This document shows positions 13,541 through 16,153 of a DNA stretch of 16,153 bases, piece by piece. Where the stretch lies: contig DRQV01000111.1 in NCBI GenBank assembly GCA_011371325.1, positions 1 through 16,153 of the forward strand, in the 5' to 3' direction. The notes under the pieces are model-generated. The model ran no database searches. It was not told where the DNA came from and worked only from the letters and a program-made list of their open reading frames with translations. Made by a program: the position numbers and the translations under genes. Position 1 is the stretch's first letter. Each line of letters starts with the position of its first letter. This stretch comes from Thioploca sp. (GTDB taxonomy: Bacteria > Pseudomonadota > Gammaproteobacteria > Beggiatoales > Beggiatoaceae).

Positions 13541-14023
13541 TTAATCTTCATCATTCATAACCGTAACTATACAAAAAACTTGAATACCTTGCCCACGTCC
13601 AAAAGTAGTCAATTCTTCACCACTGGTAGCAGTTATACCTATATCCTGTGTTTGTAAACCTAATAATTTACTGATATTTTGTTTCATTTCTATAATTTTA
13701 GGAGTAATTTTAGGAATTTTACATTCAAGACTAAAAGATACATGACAAATTTGCCAATTCTGTAGGTATTTGAGAGCTTCTTTTACATATATACTGCTAT
13801 CGGTAATACCTTCAGCACATAAATGATCACTAATTTTGCCTAAAATATTGATTCCTGTAACTCCAGAAATGCTATTACACAAGGCATGCAATACCACATC
13901 AGCATCGCTATTACCTTGTAAGGATAATTCATCTTCAAATTTAACTCCGCCAAGTATTAAAGGTTTAATTATATCAGTTTGAAAACGATGGCTATCTTGA
14001 CCTAATCCTGTTTTTACTTGCAT
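13541..14023 (-). CDS. ispF: 2-C-methyl-D-erythritol 2,4-cyclodiphosphate synthase, atypical form
   Basis: IspF closes 4-diphosphocytidyl-methylerythritol 2-phosphate to the cyclodiphosphate in the MEP isoprenoid pathway. The 160 residues keep the zinc ligands Asp10, His12 (GQDSHRF) and His46 (SDADVVLHAL) and the CMP/metal loop TATSGEELTTFGRGQGI (131-147, with Glu136 in place of E. coli Glu135). The middle differs from the common form: where E. coli has GDIGKLFPDTD, this has NILGKISDHLCAEGITDSS. That, together with the TGLGQDSHRF start and the GIQVFCIVTV end, resembles the chlamydial-type enzyme as I remember it. The ATG at 14023 overlaps the end of ispD by ten bases, so the gene occupies the normal ispD-ispF place. 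Likely functional, possibly acquired by replacement of the original ispF. Confidence 0.9.
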   Translation of the reverse strand: MQVKTGLGQDSHRFQTDIIKPLILGGVKFEDELSLQGNSDADVVLHALCNSISGVTGINILGKISDHLCAEGITDSSIYVKEALKYLQNWQICHVSFSLECKIPKITPKIIEMKQNISKLLGLQTQDIGITATSGEELTTFGRGQGIQVFCIVTVMNDED

Positions 14024-14724
14024 TGTTGTTCTCGTAAATATAATTCAGCTAAAGTTAAATCTTGAGGATGAGTTATTTTTATATTATCTGCATGGCCAGC
14101 AACCAGTAATGGTTTTAAGCCTTGTTTTTCTACAGCTTGAGCTTCATCGGTGACTAAATCATTGTTATTCAACACAGTTTGTAAGGCATTAAATAATAAT
14201 TCTAATCGAAACATTTGTGGAGTTAAAGCATGCCATAAGCCTTCTCGTTCAACTGTTTCCACGATTTCAGTTGCAAAATTACTTCGTTTCATAGTATCAC
14301 GTACTGGCAGTGCTAATAAACCACCAACAGGATGATTAGCTAATTTAGCAATCAAAATTTCAATATCAGTTTGCCTAACACAAGGACGAGCTGCATCATG
14401 CACTAATACCCAATCATTTGGTTTTGCGTGTTGTTGTAATACTTGTAAACCATTTAATACTGAATGACAGCGTTCTTTGCCTCCACCAGCTCGTATTATT
14501 GGCATTGGTAAATTTAATTTATCCCAATATTTATCATGATCAGCTATACAAACTACAATTCCAGCGATAATTGATAAATTAAAACGTTCCAAAGTATGTT
14601 GTAAAATAGTCTTTCCTTGTAATTGTAAATATTGTTTAGGACATACATTACCCATACGAGAACCAATACCAGCCGCAGGTATAATTACCCAATATTTATT
14701 CGATAATTTGATAAAATACCTCAC
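14014..14724 (-). CDS. ispD: 2-C-methyl-D-erythritol 4-phosphate cytidylyltransferase
   Basis: IspD joins CTP and MEP to form CDP-methylerythritol, the third MEP-pathway step. The 236 residues carry IPAAGIGSRMG (15-25, Arg23), PKQYL (Lys30), VHDAARPCV (108-116, Asp110), LPVRDTMKR (139-147), ETVEREGLWHALTPQ (Arg160) and NIKITHPQDL (Lys216), all matching known active-site residues of E. coli IspD with offsets of three or four. The start is uncertain: the frame opens with GTG at 14724, which overlaps the ftsB end by 29 bases, and no ATG lies between it and the essential loop, so GTG is taken. Sequence is of the ordinary gammaproteobacterial type, unlike its ispF neighbour. The product feeds IspE, not present here. 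Confidence 0.95.
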   Translation of the reverse strand: MRYFIKLSNKYWVIIPAAGIGSRMGNVCPKQYLQLQGKTILQHTLERFNLSIIAGIVVCIADHDKYWDKLNLPMPIIRAGGGKERCHSVLNGLQVLQQHAKPNDWVLVHDAARPCVRQTDIEILIAKLANHPVGGLLALPVRDTMKRSNFATEIVETVEREGLWHALTPQMFRLELLFNALQTVLNNNDLVTDEAQAVEKQGLKPLLVAGHADNIKITHPQDLTLAELYLREQQCK

Positions 14725-14962
14725 CTTGCTTAATCATACCTAATTCTTCTCTAGCATATCTTTCAATAGTCAATAAGCCTTGTTTAAGTTCAATTATTTC
14801 TGCTTCTATTTCTTCATTATGAGCTTTAAGAATATTATTTTTTTGCCGTTGTAATTCTAAGGTTTGTTGTAAGGTAGCATATTCTCTATGGCCACCTTTA
14901 CCATACCAAATATTGTATTGTAAACTTATTATTAATGATATGAGAATTAATATTCTTAGCAT
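14696..14962 (-). CDS. ftsB: Cell division protein FtsB
   Basis: FtsB is a small bitopic inner-membrane protein of the divisome, forming the FtsQ-FtsB-FtsL complex that signals septal peptidoglycan synthesis. The 88 residues show a membrane segment (3-16, RILILISLIISLQY), the family IWYGKGG (18-24), a periplasmic coiled coil (about 28-62, LQQTLELQRQKNNIL...) and the conserved ERYAREELGMIKQGEVFYQI (67-86). It lies directly before ispD and ispF, as in most gammaproteobacteria, but the upstream partner is a secreted LamG-like gene and not eno. Its ATG overlaps that gene's TAA (TAATG), and no Shine-Dalgarno is evident, so FtsB synthesis probably depends on translation of the gene before it. Confidence 0.94.
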   Translation of the reverse strand: MLRILILISLIISLQYNIWYGKGGHREYATLQQTLELQRQKNNILKAHNEEIEAEIIELKQGLLTIERYAREELGMIKQGEVFYQIIE

Positions 14963-16047
14963 TATTTAATTAAAATACCATCCATATCTGCAAATTTAGC
15001 TTGGATTCCCCATCCACCAAAATTTTCTGAAACGGCTATCCAAAGTTCATTATTACCTTTTTTTAATGGTAAATATAATTCGTCAAAATAACCAATTGTT
15101 CCTAAAAAGCGATAATCTCTGGAACGATAGGTATTATCCCCACTATAAATTAACTGGTCGTTGAGATATACTTTGGCTCGATCACTAAATCCAAATTTAA
15201 GTGGCTTAACCTGTTCAGACTCAGAAACGATAATTACCTTTGCAAAAACTGAATTTTTAACTTTTTCACGGGTTTGAACTTTAGCTAAATTTGTTATACC
15301 AGAATAATCAGCAGTAAGTTGTTTCCAAGTTAAATTTTGTTTATCAACATCAGTAAGATAGTTTTTTAATGACTTTTCCGCAAAGCTATTTGAAACTGAC
15401 CAAGACATAATAGAGCCTTTTGGAGTTACTAATTTTTCTTTTAATGACAGCTTGCTTTCAGTAGTATAACTAAAATTAGCAAAATGGGCAGGACTTCCAG
15501 GCCCAACAACTATTCCAAATTTACCGATTTTTACTTCATGTTTTAAATCATGGATGGATAAAGCTGGACTTTCCATATCATCAATATAAACTTCAGCCTG
15601 TTTTCCGAAGATAATTAATTTAATATGTACCCACTTATCAAATGAATGTTTAACTGCTGTAGAATATCCCGCTCCATAATAAAGTTGCCAAGCTGATGAA
15701 CCGTTAAAAATTGGAGTATATTGAATAGAATCAGGATTACCAGACTGATGTGAACGTATATAAAAATGTTCATGATTTTCTAAATCTTGTAATCGCCATA
15801 CCACACCCATAAAACCTCTTTTTTCACTAAAAGCTACATCATATTCAATAGTTCCATTCATTAATTGAACATCTTTGGCAATTGCAAAACCTTGTGATAA
15901 AAATATGCTTTCTTTACCTAAATAGGTTTCTAGCTTGCTTGTTTTAGAACTAATTTCCCAGTTATCAGAATTAAATGGGATACTTTGTGAGTAACAGTTG
16001 CCTATCATTAAAGATGATAATACCGTTACTAAAAATATTATTTTCAT
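14962..16047 (-). CDS. Secreted LamG/concanavalin-like beta-sandwich protein
   Basis: Protein of 361 residues with a signal peptide (MKIIFLVTVLSSLMIGNCYS, cleavage near 20). Residues about 25-205 look like a LamG/concanavalin A-like jelly roll of the type related to 3-keto-disaccharide hydrolases (DUF1080): GTIEYDVAFSEKRGFMGVVWR, HFYIRSHQSGNPDSIQYTP, FNGSSAWQLYYGAGY, WVHIKLIIFGKQAEVYIDD and GKFGIVVGPGSPAHFANFSY. The rest resembles a galactose-binding-like sandwich (KVYLNDQLIYSGDN ... GYFDELYLPLKKGNNELWIAVSENFGGWG). A carbohydrate-binding or hydrolysing role is plausible; I see no assured catalytic residues. AAGGA nine bases before the ATG at 16047 marks the start. Its stop overlaps the ftsB start. 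Its length and intact frame argue against decay. Confidence 0.75.
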   Translation of the reverse strand: MKIIFLVTVLSSLMIGNCYSQSIPFNSDNWEISSKTSKLETYLGKESIFLSQGFAIAKDVQLMNGTIEYDVAFSEKRGFMGVVWRLQDLENHEHFYIRSHQSGNPDSIQYTPIFNGSSAWQLYYGAGYSTAVKHSFDKWVHIKLIIFGKQAEVYIDDMESPALSIHDLKHEVKIGKFGIVVGPGSPAHFANFSYTTESKLSLKEKLVTPKGSIMSWSVSNSFAEKSLKNYLTDVDKQNLTWKQLTADYSGITNLAKVQTREKVKNSVFAKVIIVSESEQVKPLKFGFSDRAKVYLNDQLIYSGDNTYRSRDYRFLGTIGYFDELYLPLKKGNNELWIAVSENFGGWGIQAKFADMDGILIK

Positions 16048-16056
16048 TGTTATTTT

Positions 16057-16061
16057 TCCTT
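16057..16061 (-). promoter_or_regulatory. Ribosome binding site of the LamG-like gene
   Basis: AAGGA on the minus strand, nine bases before the ATG at 16047. It is the best Shine-Dalgarno match in the ftsB operon and may set initiation for the coupled ftsB too. The remaining bases to 16153 are AT-rich, with no confident promoter. Confidence 0.55.
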
Positions 16062-16153
16062 TTACTAATGATGATTTTTATTTTATAGTATTCATATAAA
16101 TATATTCTATCCAATCTACACTTAAAAATGTGTATCTTAAATTAGGACTTTCG

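Noticed and set aside
14150..14335. 61-residue plus-strand frame inside ispD
   Set aside because: Antisense of a well-conserved enzyme; no independent support.

Overview
The window is AT-rich DNA from a Gram-negative gammaproteobacterium. It carries waaF (LPS core), ftsB, rlmH, queD, a MidA-type methyltransferase next to a pteridine reductase, and the MEP-pathway genes ispD and ispF. The low GC, short GGGGTAA/TTACCCC palindromes, secreted CxxDPxxC-repeat proteins and a PDC/Cache sensor suggest a Thiotrichales/Beggiatoaceae-like sulfur bacterium. That placement is inference from family resemblance; the window holds no rRNA or other marker that settles it.

Layout. Positions 1-684 (+) are the 3' end of a PDC/Cache-domain gene. 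It meets tail to tail, with overlapping stop codons, a three-gene minus-strand operon (3278 to 681) that looks like a diverged PilM/N-PilO-PilP (MshI-J-K-like) pilus or secretion inner-membrane module. From 3433 (+) runs a secreted protein built of eight 26-residue Cys-pair repeats, followed by a perfect 20-bp palindrome. A long minus-strand series follows, in transcription order: ilvE (from 9538/9517), a small zf-CHCC zinc-finger protein, waaF, a membrane-anchored gene broken by an in-frame TAG, purN, a small secreted Cys-pair protein, and, after a REP-like hairpin, a heptose-7-phosphate-kinase-like GHMP kinase.

From 9679 to 11586 a PTR1-like pteridine reductase and a MidA-family methyltransferase diverge from one shared ATGCAT. 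Then come queD (+), rlmH (-, convergent) and a secreted protein of unknown function (+). The right end is a tightly overlapped minus-strand operon: secreted LamG-like protein, ftsB, ispD, ispF.

How they fit together. Most genes are housekeeping: branched-chain amino acids (ilvE), purines (purN), isoprenoids (ispD/ispF), LPS core (waaF), division (ftsB), ribosome modification (rlmH), 7-deazaguanine synthesis (queD) and pteridine reduction. The accessory interest is extracytoplasmic: the pilus-like trio, two secreted proteins sharing a C-x2-[DN]-P-x2-C module, and a secreted LamG-like protein translationally coupled to ftsB. No tRNA, rRNA, CRISPR array, transposase or phage gene was seen. No gene-free stretch exceeds 300 bases; the longest (12590-12883) holds only putative promoters.
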